Of a stretch of DNA of 64,000 nucleotides, positions 35,291 through 48,891 are shown piece after piece. Position numbers and translations under genes: made by a program. The DNA comes from Polytrichum commune (Eukaryota; Streptophyta; Polytrichopsida; Polytrichales; Polytrichaceae), in contig OX485804.1 of assembly GCA_950295325.1 (NCBI GenBank), positions 11,470,001 through 11,534,000 on the forward strand, read 5' to 3'. Every line of letters starts with the position of its first letter. Within the stretch, counting starts at the first letter, position 1. A model generated the notes under the pieces. The model was not told where the DNA came from, did no database searches, and was given only the letters and a program-made list of their open reading frames with translations.

Positions 35291-37981
35291 AAATAAGTAG
35301 TTAGAATGAAAAATACTAAAAATTATATAAGGTAAATAAAAATAAAAATGATAAAAAAATTGGATAGGCTATACAAAAAAATACTAGGATAATATATCCG
35401 GATGCTATAAGTACTAGGATGGTGTGTTGCTTTTGGGATGTAAGTGTGTCATTAAAGCAAAAAATTAAAAATATATATATATATAACACTAAAAATAACA
35501 ATCAATCCAAGTAGCTCCTTGACCACACGAACACATTCGCATATTACTTAATTTTCATCAAACAACCAATGAAGTATGAACATAAGACCTCTAGCCACAC
35601 TTGTGGCCTCACAACACTTCATTCATTCATTAGTCCTACACTCATGACACTCTTCTCACACATGTACACGCAAAGGCAAATCTATGTCAATAAATAAGCT
35701 ATTTCAATATTTACTTGCTCTCTCCATCTTTGGATAGCCTAGTGTAACAAAGTTGCCTAAATCACTTTGTGGCAAATAATCTAATCACACTACAACGTTC
35801 ATTACGTAGCTAGTGACATTTTCTACACTTAGAATCACCTACTGGTGTGCATATTATCATATGGAGGTCCATGTTGTTATTAAAAAAAATCCTTGAGAAT
35901 ATTATATTTTACCAAATAAGTATAATCAAATTGCTTGATGTGCATTCTAGCTATTTATATTAGGTAGATAAAATTTGATATTCTTTTTCCAAAGTTCCAT
36001 GATTGTGTAAGTCCAAATGGCAACCCACACTAATATGTGGCACCGGTGTATTTGAAATTATACAATGCTATAACTTTCCACTATATATAGAATGTCTATT
36101 TACACTGGGTACGTAGTCTAAACAACTGAATAGATAATCACTACATGTTTTAAGGAGTCTTTGAGTGTAACAATAGTCTTATTAGTGTGGTTAACAATTG
36201 GAGATATGCATCACTAAAATGTTTTAAACGTGGTATTCGTGAAAATGTCACATGGCATGCAAAAATGTCATAATTATTGTTTTCTTGAAATAAAGGAGGG
36301 CCAACTTGAATTGGTTTTTTAGAGGTAGCTTTTGCCAACTACATCTGGATGTATTTACAAAATACTAGTAGCATGTGCAAGTAATAACAATGGAAGAAGT
36401 CATTTTAAATGATGAATTCCATATTCTTCATTGTTACTTCAAACACTCCTGATAGCAATTAAAACATAACATTCATGATATAAAGAGACTTCTTATTTAC
36501 TTTATGAACTTTGTACCATAGATGCTTATAAAAAATTAGTTTCAAAATGCAATTTCTTCCAAAGTTGAAGTGCACTATGCAAGACTAGAAATTGAGTTGG
36601 CCTTGAAGAAAAAAAACGTCACGTGTGATATGTGACGTTTTTACGAATACCATTTTTGATGATACTATTGCCCGGGGGTGGACTTTTCATACCACGTATG
36701 AACTAACATAAGTGTAAGAAGGGGTGTTATTTGAGGCCTTTAGCATACATAATATACATAAGGGAGAGGTAATATTTTTCTCAAGCGTGTACATTTAAGA
36801 AGGCTATTAAGAACGTTGAAGTAAAGGTCGATGTACAAAAATGGGCCCTAGGTTTTAGAGGAAAAAGTGACAATACATGTTAGTTTCATCCAATTCACAT
36901 TATTGTTTATTGTTGTCATATGGTAATAGTCCTCAATGACTACTTTGTCCATTCTTGTTTGAATTTGCATTTGGGTTTAAGGTTTCTACAAACTGGAGGC
37001 TCTTGGACCACTCATGGGTTCCCTTGAGTTTTGCTATCTCTAATTATGGCTTAGTTATTGTGATCTTGTCTTTGTTTGCTTGACACAATCATTAAGTTAT
37101 ATCCTATGGATGAAAAAAAATGCTTAATGACTTTGTCATTGGAAAGCAAAAGTTAATTTTATATGTAATAAATGCTTATTTAATTCAAGTTTTTTTTGTA
37201 TATGTAGTGGAGGCACTTATTACATGAGTCCATATGATGATGTGCCATTACGTATACAATTGTTTTTCTCTATAAACTTCTCGTATATAGGGGGGCTATT
37301 GTCATAGCAACCCATGCACGTCATCTACATTTCCAATGAAGAGTCCACCCCCCAAGTAGTATTAATTCTTACCCAAAAAAATGAAGTAATATGCTATTAA
37401 TTACTTTGTAATGTCCATTAAAAGTTATTACAACATGTATCTCCAAATGATCACCGTCACAATTAGGAATAATTAGTGTAGTTCTCAATGAGTTGGAGTG
37501 ATAATAAACATGCACATGTGGTCATAGAGTAACTTGTATTCCTTATGTACTTTTGATGAAACGGTGGAGCATGGTATTATCCCCAAGTCTATCAAAACAA
37601 GCTTTATGAGAGAAGAAGATAAAGCATAAGTAACTTCCTCTAATGTTGGAGGTAATTTAAAAAGCCATTTTTCACATACATGGATCATCAGAGTGACAAG
37701 AGGTTTAAAATAGGCCTATAATTTTCACAAGCTTTTCACTTTGGGTAAGTAATTTCAAGGAAAGCCATTAAGAAAAGAATATAACCGATTCTTAAAAAAA
37801 CATGTCACTGTAATCCAATATATGAGATGAGAGCAAGTTGGGTAGTCACTAGAGTCTAAAACAAGGAATTATTGATGGTTGGAATAGGTTAATAAGTGGC
37901 CACTACTATATCCAAAATAAAATGCTCCTAAAAATTGGGAATAAGTTAGGTGGTCATGAATGTTCAATTTATGGTGTTGGT
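35291..37981. other. Gene-free AT-rich stretch
   Basis: No gene recognised. It contains a perfect 11-bp hairpin, AAAAACGTCAC (36612-36622) against GTGACGTTTTT (36632-36642), and a TA microsatellite near 35470-35485. Confidence 0.5.
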
Positions 37982-38272
37982 TTAGAGCAACTCCACCAGT
38001 TGCGTGGCCAGAACTGGCCCGGAGTGCCGGTTTGGCGGGGCCAGGAAGCGGCCTGGCCTTCCGTGCCACGCACTCTCCCCACCAACCGTGGCCTCCACCT
38101 TCCAAAAAAGGGAGTTTCGTGGAAAGTCCACTTCGTCTCTCCCATCTCTTCCATCTCTCCCACACCGTCTCTGATCACAGGGGCCTGGGGGACTGTAACT
38201 GCAACATTTTACAGCTTTGTGGACATGTTTTTGAATCTGTTTTATTTGTGAATTTGTGATTTTTTTTTAGCG

Positions 38273-39561
38273 ATGTCTGAGTGGAGAAAGAGACTAGAGA
38301 AGCATAGGAGGGACTTTTGGGAGGATGATCAGCAAGATGAGATGGTTCTTCAAGTCTTGATTGAAGGGTTGGGAGAGCAAAGTGAGGAGGTTGAGAGGTA
38401 TGGAGGTGGTGGATCAAGGCCTAGGAAATGACCCAACATTGACAGATCGCATGTAGAAGGGCATGAGAGAATGGTGAAAGATTATTTTGCAGATGAGCCT
38501 GTTTATGGTCCAGGGATTTTTCGGCGGCGATACCGAATGCAACGTGGCTTGTTTTTGAGAATTATGAATGCCGTTTGCGATTTTGATCCCTATTTTGTGC
38601 AAAGGCATAATTGTGCAGGGGTTGTGGGTTTATCTAGCCACCAGAAGTGCACGGCGGCTTTGCGTATTTTGGCGTATGGTGTTTGCGGGGACTCGGTGGA
38701 TGAGTATTGTAGACTTAGTGAGTCCACGGCTATGGAGGCTATGAAGAGGTATGCTGCTGTAGTTAGAGCTGTCTTTGGGAGCCAGTACTTGCGGCAACCA
38801 ACTCGTGAGGACATTCTTAGGCACATGCGGATCAATGAAGAGAGGGGATTTCCTGGGATGTTTGGGTCAATTGACTACATGCATTGGGCTTGGAAAAATT
38901 GCCCAGTGGCTTGCGCTGGGCAATTCCAAGACAAGGACAAGCATAGATCAATTATTCTTGAAGCCATTGCAACTCAAGATTTGTGGATATGGCATGTAAT
39001 TTTTGGAATACCGGGTTCTAACAATGATGTGAATGTGTTGGATAGGTCTCCTTTTGTTAATGATTTGTTGCAGGGGGCTTGAGAGGGAATTGAGTTTGAG
39101 GTCAATGGAAAAAATACCCTAGGTACTATCTCTTCGTTGATAGGATCTATCCTCCATGGAGTTGCTTTGTGCAAACTATTCACTCTCCTCAAGATGAGAA
39201 ACGCTCACACTATGCAAAGGTGCAAGAGGCCACACGCAAGGATGTAGAGAGATGTTTTGGAGTCCTTCAAGCAAGGTTTGCAATTATTGCAGATCCTTGT
39301 AGACAATGGGACACTAACACAATGCAAGACATAATGCAAGCATGCATTATACTCCACAATATGATAGTGGAAAATGAAAGTGGAGAAGAGGGATTAGAGG
39401 CTTTATTTCATAATCAAGAGCAAGTACAAGTTAGAAGAGGTTTGTCCTTCCAATCTCTTGTTGTTGGAACTCAAGAGCTAGAAAATGAGTATGAACATTT
39501 CAGCTTGAGAGGAGATTTAATTGAGCATCTCTGGAAGCTCAAAGGTGACAACATGTGCTAA
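38273..39561 (+). pseudogene. PIF/Harbinger transposase (DDE, ALP1-like), inactivated
   Basis: The frame from ATG 38273, just after a TTTTTTTTTAG acceptor-like site, contains MVKDYFADEPVYGPGIFRRR, a helix-turn-helix region, then GSIDYMHW (first catalytic D, codon 201), PGSNNDVNVLDRSP (second D, codon 252) and, after a frameshift, DVERCFGVLQARF (third acidic residue, E at 39247-39249) and the usual ACIILHNMIVENE. Defects: TGA at 38429-38431, TGA at 39080-39082 (after LLQGA), and one base missing from an A run near 39110, after which the frame is PRYYLFVDRIYPPWSCFVQT. Stop at 39561. Length (about 430 codons) is normal for the family. Plant ALP1 is a domesticated relative, but the intact element ends and decay argue for a transposon copy. 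Confidence 0.9.
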
Positions 39562-39678
39562 AAAATAATCATATTCAAATTCAATTTGCCTTGTGATTCA
39601 TCATTTGTGTATTTTTCTCTTTGAGACCAATCTTCTATGCCTTGGCTTTGGGACCAATGCTGCTCCTTGTTCTGTCTG

Positions 39679-41097
39679 TCATGCTCCCAACTCTGCAAAT
39701 TGGCCACACTGCCCAACTGCAGTCCACCCCAGCCTCCCCACTGATCTGCATGAAATTCTGTTGTTGATCGAAACTGCTGTCGAGGGAGTCCTGCAACCTC
39801 CGCTCCAGCTGGTGTGAACGCCGCTGGAGTCCAGGTCGAGGGAGCTGGAGTTTGGGTCGACGTCGACGCTGAAGGGGACCAGGCCGCTGGTGTCGACGCC
39901 GCCGGTCGAGGGGGTCCGCCTGGTCGATGCTGCTACGGGTGTCGTTGATGATGTTGCTCGGTCGGGTCTGGTCAATGTTGCTGCTGCGGGTATGGTCCAT
40001 GCCCAGTCGATGTTGCTGATGCATGCTGATCGGTGGTTGTCGGGGAAGTCCAGGTTGTCGGGGGAGTCTAGGTCGTCTTGAACAGGTCCTGCGCTGGTTG
40101 TGTCTGCGCTTGAGCGGCCTCCTGATCTCCCCTCTTGTCGTGCTGCTTCGAATTCCTCATCCTCATCCAGTTTCCTTCAGAGCTTGCGGAGCTCAACTCG
40201 CCTCCTAAGAATTACCCATTCCCTTGCATCTTCACTGACGATCTTTGCCTCATTAGCAGTCATCAGCATGATCATGTTATGATCTTCTAGGAGATCAGCC
40301 TTGCGCTTCGTGGCATTTGGCATCTCCTTCGTCGCTGCAGCTTGGGCTCAAATGGCGGCATCTCTGGTCTTCATGCTCCGGTGATCCTCCTTCGCAACTC
40401 TTGATCCTTGAGGCCTCGTTCTTGATCCTGTAGCTGGAATTATTGGCCTCCGCAGTGGTTGTGCTTGCGGTGAAGCACAATCAGAGTCAATCTCACTACC
40501 ACCCGACATTTCCAACCTTGATCGAGATGACAATGGCGCTGAAGGGGATCTCCTACTCTCGCTGATGCCTCCCTCTACCCAGCGAGGCACGTTCCTCAAC
40601 AAATACCAACAGTGCAGGTAAGTGAAAGAAGCACCCTTGGGGTGCTTAATTTTATACAAATCCAATGCCTCTACTAAGATGTCGCCTTTAGATGTGCCAC
40701 TACGTCACAAATCCTCTACATGTAAATGGACTCCGACAAACATAAAGACGTCGTGCTTAATGGCTGACCACTTAGATTCTAAAGATCGATCAAGACGCTT
40801 GCCAGAGGGAGCAACATCGTTGAAGTGAGTAGTAATCCTATCCCAGAAAGTGGCATTCTTCTGTCCATTTCCAACACGAGGATCTTGACTCACATGAAGA
40901 ACAGACCTACACAACTGACACTCCTCATCTGGTGTGAAGTTTCTACCCTTGGACCTAGGTGGACGGCTATGTGGTTGAGAGGCATCACCAACCTGCGAAG
41001 CCAACACCTCCTGTGAGCAAGGCTCCTGCTGAACATGCGAAAGCTGCGGAGTCGGTTGCAACGGCCGTGCATGGTGGGAGGAGGGAGCTGGAGGCAT
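39679..41097 (-). pseudogene. PIF/Harbinger Myb/trihelix-like protein (ORF1), inactivated by TGA codons
   Basis: One frame of 473 codons runs from ATG 41097 to 39679 with no frameshift. A Pro-rich N-terminus is followed by a Myb/SANT-like domain (GRNFTPDEECQLCRSVL, NATFWDRITTHFN, RSLESKWSAIKHDVFMF), a low-complexity region, a helical basic segment (KRKADLLEDHNMIMLMTANE, LRRRVELRKL) typical of PIF ORF1, and an Asp/Ser/Thr-rich tail. Interruptions are three TGA codons at 40705-40707, 40348-40350 and 40177-40179; the final stop is also TGA. In PIF/Pong elements this protein is required with the transposase for excision and probably binds the element ends. Confidence 0.8.
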
Positions 41098-41329
41098 GAT
41101 GATGAAGAAACGGTCAACCGGATAGGGGTTGAACGACCCAAAAAAACTTGCTACAATGGTTTCCAGAGGCACGGAAGAGGAGGCCTCGGATTCTGTGCCT
41201 CGCCACGTATATGGAGCCCCGTAGCTCTGAGGCCACACCAAAGAGCCATTGGTGGGGAGTGTCCGTTGTGAACAGTTCCCCGCATCTCCATTCCCAGTGC
41301 GTCCAGAGCAACTGGTGGAGATGCTCTTA

Positions 41330-44300
41330 TATAATTGTATCACACATATTTGTTATATTAACACTTGTGTTGATTTAAGGCTCATGGGCGTTGATACCCC
41401 CCCCCCTAATCCGGATAATGTTAGCTAAAGATAACAAGAATTATCAGTAAACTTCTAGTGAGTTTCTTACCATAAGTGTGTGTGAAACTTGTGGTTCACA
41501 TGCATCCAATTACCATTAATGAGTTCCTAAACACATAGTGCATATTAACAACATGCATATATTCTCATGTTAGGGAGTCCTACTTTGGGTGGATTTAACT
41601 TGTGGGAGTTGTTTGACCCTTAAATGCATGGGCGACTGCAAAGTGGGTGATTTTTGGTCAAAGGGCCAAATCATCAACTTTTGAACCTTTGTTGGAGATA
41701 CGTCTTTCACAAGATGTTCAAGTTATGATACAATACATCTTTCAACCGTTAGAATAAAGCCTAACTTGCAAATTCTACATTGTTGAGAAATTTGAAGTGT
41801 CCAAAATGCAAACCGGATTCTAGGGATGTTGTAATCATGTGCCTCTTGTAACTTTGCGACTTCTTATCTACTAAACTACCTTTACCATAAATGACCATTT
41901 GGATGACCTTTAATGCTTGCAATATGCTTATTTTCAATTTTATCTTTTGTTTTTGCATGAAAAGAATCATAACTACTCTAAATATGGTCCAATCATGTTG
42001 GCATGTCGGTTGCGGCTCCAATACACATTTGTCTACTTATGGAGGGTTCAAATTAGGAATTTGTGCTGTTTCAAGTAGACTAAAGTTACTCATACGGAGT
42101 GCTTTGACTGTTTGGAAATAGATCAGTCCTGGCTTCGACTTCAGTATCGTAACATGGCATGCGTTGCATGGACCTGAATCCGTGGGAAGCGAGGCGAACC
42201 TCTACCAGGATTCAGGGAGGGTGGGCCAACCGGAACAACTTTAAGAGTCCCGTTGTGGTGCCGACGGCACATGTGAAGATGAGAGTTCTTCACAGGCCAT
42301 ACCCACCCAGATCAAGTACTCTTCAGTTTGATGGAAAAGCAGGACAATCCTGGATGCACTGTAACATGGGCGATGACATGAAGCTCCAAAATTCATCCTT
42401 TGACATGTCTGATCAGGTGCAGATGGTGGCAGTCTCCAGAACCTGTGCCATCTCAGCAGCAATAGTACTAACCTTGCATGCTGGTTTCTGGAAATTGTAG
42501 TGATGTTCTTCCGAGTCTAGAGAGAGAGACTCTGACGAACCTCGGGAGGTACAGGTGGGAAATTCTCTCCCTGTTTTGTCATGGCTCATTGTCTCTTGTC
42601 CTCTGGAGTGAGAGAATTATGGTTGAAATATCGTCAGACTACTTTGTAAGCATGTGAAACGACACTGTGTCTGTGGATTCTTGCAAATTTCGTTTCCAAG
42701 ATACACGTGAGAAGTCTCAGCAGGCCTAATATTTCGTTTGTGACTTTTGCTGCTTCTTTTCCTCCCTGTTTAATGTTTTGTGATTGTTTTGAACTTATTT
42801 CCTGAAAATCTGGCGAATCGAAGGCCACTCGGATTCTGGATCTTTAGTATGATCTGGATCTTCTTCTTCCTTCCTTTTCCTCCAGCTGCATTCTCTGTGT
42901 TGCCGCTCCATAATAGATTTGCCGTTCCTTTTTCTTTCATGGCATTTTTTATTCTCTTGGCTCCTTGTATCATGCACCGGAGATGTTTTATCCAGTCTGT
43001 CTTCTATCTGCATTAAGAACCTAGGATGTGGACTTCTTAACTAAGGGTCACTTCACACACGAGCCACGAGTTGTGACCATGATATAGTGAGAGCCCAAAA
43101 GAAGCGTTCAAAGGCCGTAACAAAACACTTCCAAAATCAAAAACACTTCCAAAATCATGTATTGTGGTCACTGGCCCTCAAGTGTAGCGTGAAGTCATAT
43201 GTGACCGGGCCCTCCACCAATTGCTGTTTCAAATGAATTTCTATTCTTGCGGAGTTCCCTTACGTTTTCTTCTAATGCGAGCCTTGCTCGAAACTTCGAA
43301 GTTGATCGGGTTGTCCCGTGAGCTGGGTCATGTATCGAGGCTATCAACCCCAGCCTTCATTTCTCCCTATGTGGCAGTATATCTCGTGTTTTCCGCTGTA
43401 GTATTTATAAGGGCAACATCTGGATTAATTTTTAGAGTTGAATTAGGTCAATGATATAGCAACATCAACATCCTGGAGGTTTGGTTGCTTGAATACTTTT
43501 GCAGATTGTCCAAGAGTTCATGGAGGACGAATATTCAGTGCTTTATAAGGTGTGTGAATATCAATCACTCCTTAGCCTTACCCTAGCTGCTACTTTAGTT
43601 TCCAGGAAATATTTTTTGGGTTGGTCTTGGAGAATCTTGAACACTGAGCAACCCAGTGTTTTAGTTTTTCTAGCATGATTTGTGTATGAATGTGTTATAT
43701 GATCTGAGACCAGAACCTGGGAATTAATTAGTGATTACAAGGAATAAGACTGAATTCTTCTTGCTGCAACGCCCACGGATCACCAATTAACAACCATGGA
43801 GATGAATCTAGCTGTATCCGACTGTAACCAGATTTCCTAAACAAATTGGGAGGGCAACCTCCCTCGAGTACCGAAATTCCTGACCATATACTTTTCTTAC
43901 ATAAGGAACTGTTAGTAATCTGAAAACATTGGCAAATGCGGCTGCTCCGATATGATAGATAGATGGTTGTTGTGTTTCAGCAGAAATGAAGTGTTCTGAG
44001 CTAAGAAAACGGTACAGCTATTATTTCCTGAACATACAGAGGTACAAATACGACTTTGCAGAATCTGCTTAAGATGATTGAAATATGAACCTGAGACATT
44101 TGATGCTGTAGCATGTTCTGCTGCTGCTGTTGCTGGATTTTCTGTCGAAGTCGTTGCTGATGTAAGGCCTGTAATTGCTGAAGTTGTGCCAAGTCATGCA
44201 GGTTACAACAAGAACTTACTTAGAAAATTAATAGAATAATCAAGCACTAGCAAAACCATTGTTATGTTGTAGGACCGTCTTGTCATCATTTTGTTAAGTT

Positions 44301-46641
44301 CTGATTCAAGAATCACTAGTTACCATCCTACCTCATCTTCCAAGGAGGTCCTCTTCTCAATAATGGAGAGATTCTACCCAAAAACCACCTGCTGGTGATG
44401 TTTGTGTTGCTTTAGCATCGATTGGGAGACAGTCGTCGATGGTTGTTGTTATTGTGGACTTTCACTATACCCAGCTTGTTGCTGGGGGTGAGTGAAGTGG
44501 ATTCCCTGCTTCTGAAGCTTAAATAGACGACTGATCAGAATCTCGCCCTTGTCAGATACACGATTAATTTGAGAAAGCACGAGACTTGAATCCAATCAGA
44601 AAAGCTAAATCTCATGCTTCCTCAAATCATTGGAACATGGTAGACTGCAAATTTAAGCCAAGTACATTGCAATTTGTTGCTAGTAGTCTTTGAGTGGGGA
44701 CTAATTTCAAAGGTCTCAGCTTTTGTCGCTTTTCAATTCCTGGAGAATCATGGCAACTTTTAGGTTAATTAGATCATACTCCTCAGACCATAAAAAATTG
44801 TCTATTTGTGGATCATGCATATTTTTCTTGCAATCCTTAGACTCTTCATAAGGTGGCTCATGGAACAGGTTTAGATTTTTTTATGGTTATGATTTCATCT
44901 GGGTCACAAGCATGATAGGTATCCATCAAGAGATCATTTTTCTGCTTGTATGGACGAAACTCAGTTGGAAGAATATGTGGTTTTAATTGCATTTTAAGTT
45001 GTGTGACCAACCATTCCTTCATGAAGAGTTAGTGATTCTATTTAGCTTTTGTGAATGATTCCATTCAAGTCTCAATTAGCATTCTTCACTCATCAGAATG
45101 TGGTAGAGTGCAACTTTTTAAAGGCTCTGCGTAGTAAACTCATCCACCCACATTATGAGTCAAGATTTGCTAGGTGTATATTTGCTTTAGTGCGGACTGA
45201 TTTGAAAGTAGATTGTCTCACGGTCTTAATATGTGCGTATGTGTGTTTGTTTCTGTTTTTTTTCCCTGGGAAGAGTGGCTCAACTTTTAGGTTAATAATT
45301 CCATCACCATGCAAATGATGTCCTCCTATATCACCACAAATATTTGTCAACTTGCATCTACACTTTGACCCATTCCATACATATATATACATCTTGAAAA
45401 ACATCATTTGTTTTTTTGGTACATTGTGTCATTACACTGATCGATTTGAAGATCATATTTAAAAGATAGGAAGGAAAACGAATAAATGATTTTTATGACC
45501 TTTTGATCTTGTAGGTTCACCAATTCATTTATATGTTTGACTTCATTACTAGGAGATTATTGCAGTTCTTCTTGTTGATAAATCAAACTTCATAAAAGCT
45601 CGTAATGGTAATCTCCCTATCACAAAAACTTCAAATCATATGAGATGGTAATTAGTGTGATCTCATAATAGTTTTTCTACTTTTGAGAGTACTAGGAAAA
45701 AGAATACTTGACTTCATCATAGTAAGAAATCTCATCACCTTGAATCTGCACGGAAACCAGCCGAGAGCAAAAACTTATGCGCTAAAGACACTCGCCAATG
45801 ATATATATATATAAATTCCCAGGTTTATTGACTCTTTTTTATCTTGCAAAATGTTGTTATATGTATCGTTCTTTCCATTACCTTTTTCTTTTGTGCAAAC
45901 ATAATTGTTAGGCCATTTTCCAATCATGCTATAGTCTTGGAATGATTTGCTTCTTTGGAACTAAAATGTTGTACTTGTATGATTTTGCAATGGCATGTAT
46001 GAATCATGCCTTGTTGTTGCCATGTTTTTTTGCGCCACTTTTTCAATGTGTATACTTTTGAATTATAAGGAATATAGACTATCAAAAATTGCAATAATGG
46101 TGGTCATATAACTAATGGTAAGATGGCATAGAAGAAGTCATTTTAGAGAATTGAGTAATTATGGGGAGCTTTTAAATCATGCCGTGGAGGTCAATAGCCC
46201 TCAGCCACGCATGATGCACAAAAATCATATCCTATAGATTGACCTACCTGAGAATATGTGTGATGAATCGAAAAATTCGGAATACTTGCGTTGTGCACAT
46301 GTAGAAATTTGTAGTAGGTGATGCAAGGGAGTATTGATACTGCTTTGATCTAGTGCTATGTGTGTGAGTTTGAAAAAATTCTACCGGCAGGGATTTTGAA
46401 ACAATCACACACTACTACCGTGGTGTTTCTCCGCCTAAATAGCACACATTTTATTCAATGTTAGAGTCTTTGTGATTTGCATGTTGCCCTGCCATATTCG
46501 CCCAACTGTTCAGTTTTCTTTATTTTGTGATTTTTTTGCGACATCATTGGGACGTTGCCTCCAATCCAACTTCCATCTTAGATCGCTCCAAGCTCTCTCT
46601 CATGGTGCAATCTCAACGTCTTGTAGGTAGATTCTTGCACT
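41330..46641. other. Long stretch without an intact gene
   Basis: AT-rich, with a C9 tract near 41399. On the minus strand 44570-44001 reads like the relic of a Gln-rich protein: GEILISRLFKLQKQG, then after stops LHDLAQLQQLQALHQQRLRQ and KIQQQQQQNMLQHQMSQ ending at a CAG|GTTCAT donor-like site. A possible isolated plus-strand exon at 43505-43549 (QIVQEFMEDEYSVLYK, between TTTGCAG and GTGTGTG) has no partner. I cannot name the source gene. Confidence 0.4.
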
Positions 46642-46650
46642 CTATAAATG
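46642..46650 (+). promoter_or_regulatory. Candidate TATA box of the glycosyltransferase gene
   Basis: CTATAAATG about 280 bp upstream of the start codon at 46925; the leader would be about 250 nt. Position and sequence are plausible; there is no other support. Confidence 0.35.
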
Positions 46651-46924
46651 CGTTGCTGACATATTTTCTCTGGCGTCTTGCTGCTGCCAGGATTCAGTTG
46701 TATTATCTCTTGCCAAGCTTGCTTGCACGCATTCCTGCATCTTGGGACGTCACTTGAAGTGGTCGTCCGCAACACATAGCTACAGTATTGCAATCCGGGA
46801 GCTCAGATAGCACATGGACGCACTAGAAATTTGTACGCATCAAAGCTCCAACCTTTAAGTTCTACTCATCAGCTTCTGCTTCTGATCGATCATGTCATCT
46901 GTATAGAAGGCTCAGTGTTTGAAG

Positions 46925-48891
46925 ATGGAGCATACGAGTAAAATGAATATCAGTGCGGTGCCACAGCCACATGCGGTGTTGTTTCCCTTCGGCGCGCAGG
47001 GGCATGTGGTGTCTCTGATGCAGCTGGCGCAGATCTTATCCCGCGTCCATGGTTTTCGGGTCACCTTCGTCACCACCTCCGCCATCCACAAGCGCTTAGG
47101 GCAACAAAATACCACGTGAGTATACGTGACCGCCGCTGTATCAATTTCTCTATCTCACCTGCAAGTCTTATTCCCATCCTACATTCTTGAGCATTGGAAC
47201 CAAGTTGTATAGTACGTACGTCACTCTCACAGCGATTTCTTCCTTGACATAAATGAGCATTTCAGGCACTGACTAAGATCCATGCTACTGTAGAATGTAT
47301 TGTCAACAATACATTTATTTCGTGACTAATAAAATAAGTCCTACACTAATTTTACAGCTATTTAGTGAGTGTGTCTAAAACACATTGTGCTTGAGCCCCT
47401 CGTAAAGATTCAGAATTGTCGAGAGCACTCGCATCTCTGTTCGGTAGAGTTGAGTCTTGATGCATTGGTGAGTGCAGGGGGGTTGAAGATGACATACACT
47501 TGGTGGATATGGAAGACGGTTTCCCTGAAGATATGTATACGTTCACAACCTTGAAAGACCTTTTCCAAGCAACTGCAACGCTGGGACCCATAATTGAAAG
47601 AGTAGTAGAAAAACTCTTGCCAATCACTTGTGTTATATCTGATATTACGGTGACCGTGGCACACAAAGTGGCTGTTCAGTTTGGCCTTCCAAGCGTTGGA
47701 TTCAGTTGTCTAGGTTTGCTCAATCTAAGTGCAAAGTACTATACACCAAGGCTTCTCGACGAAGGGCTTTTGCCGTTGCAAGTACATTCAGCAGATGGAG
47801 TTCCCCAAAAAGTGATCCGAAGCTTGCACAGGACTCCAAGTGCCGAGGAGGCTGCAGCATATGCTCAAAAAGTGACATGTATTCCTGGAATGTATCCAAT
47901 CCAACTTGGGGAGTTCCATCTCCCTCTCGTGACATCATCATGTGATCACTCAAACTTCCTCTTTCATCACTTTGTAGTTGACCAAATTGAGAATATAGTA
48001 CAAAACCGAGATTGGATGCTTGCAAACTCGTTTTATGAACTGGAAGCTGCAATTATTGACCCAATGCAACGCGACATGGGTGTGAAACTGAGCACCATTG
48101 GGCCCCTTGTCGTCACACCCACAACTTCTGACGGATCCTTCAATGTAAGTGATATTGCGGAAAGTCGCAAAGGTAGCCTCTGGCCGCCAGAGGATACGAA
48201 GTGCATCCAGTGGCTGGACAAACAAAAACACCAGTCGGTCATTTATGTTTCCTTTGGAAGCCTCATGCACGTGAAGCCAGATATACTTCAGGAATTTTTA
48301 TTGGGGCTTGAGGATTCTGGAGTGCCTTTTTTGCTCGTCCTTCGTTCAAATGTGGTGGACACCGAAGGTAGTGAAGGCTCTGGTGTTGGCCAGAATGTGG
48401 ATCCAATTTTACCTTCGGGTTTCTCGGAGCGCACCAAGGATAAAGGCCTCATCGTTTCATGGGCACCGCAGATCAGTGTGTTGCGTCATCCAGCAACAGC
48501 TGGATTTCTTTCTCATTGTGGCTGGAACTCAATATTAGAGAGCATTGGCTTTGGTGTCCCAATGCTCTGTTACCCATTCACGACTGACCAGCCTATGAAT
48601 GCTAGGTATGCTGTAAGTGTGTGGAAAGTGGGGCTGGAGTTCGAGAGGCACCCTGATGGGTCTGTTGCGAGACACGAGGTGGACACCAAGGTGAGGGCTT
48701 TGATGACCGAGGAGGGGACACAATGTAGACTTGAAGCTATTCGATGGAGTGGCATCGCACGCAAGGCGGTTGAAAGAGGAGGCTCTTCTTACAACAACAT
48801 GGCTGGTTTTGTTGCAGACATGCACAGAAGAGCACAAGAAGCTGCTTTTGTCAATTGCGAAGGAGATTCTACAACAATCTGCCGCAGTTAG
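46925..48891 (+). CDS. Family 1 UDP-glycosyltransferase
   Basis: Exon 1 is 46925-47115 and exon 2 is 47478-48891. The 362-bp intron (GTGAGT...GTGCAG, phase 2) joins ...QQNTT to GVEDDIHLVDMEDG, giving 534 residues. The N-terminal PHAVLFPFGAQGHVVS carries the expected catalytic His (H27) and CVISDI the partner Asp (D119). The PSPG box occupies residues 392-435, from WAPQ through HCGWNS and ES to a final DQ; the terminal Gln usually goes with UDP-glucose. The enzyme should transfer a sugar from a UDP-sugar to a small acceptor (phenolic, hormone or terpenoid) in the cytosol; the acceptor cannot be read from sequence. The frame is intact and the length slightly above the family norm. The intron is unusually early; many plant UGTs have none or one in the middle. 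Confidence 0.9.

Larger units (their letters stand above)
37985..41326. mobile_element. Complete PIF/Harbinger element (3342 bp) with TTA target duplication
   Basis: Left end GAGCAACTCCACCAGTTGC and the reverse complement of the right end, GAGCATCTCCACCAGTTGC, differ at one of 19 positions. The PIF/Harbinger hallmark TTA is duplicated at 37982-37984 and 41327-41329. Inside are the two genes expected: a DDE transposase (plus) and a Myb/trihelix-like DNA-binding protein (minus), convergent with stops 118 bp apart. Both carry nonsense codons, so the copy cannot move by itself, but its ends are intact enough to be mobilised in trans. Confidence 0.92.

Noticed and set aside
42159-42500. Plus-strand open frame of 113 codons
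   Set aside because: No domain, no homologous neighbour and no splice context; a competing frame on the other strand is equally open.
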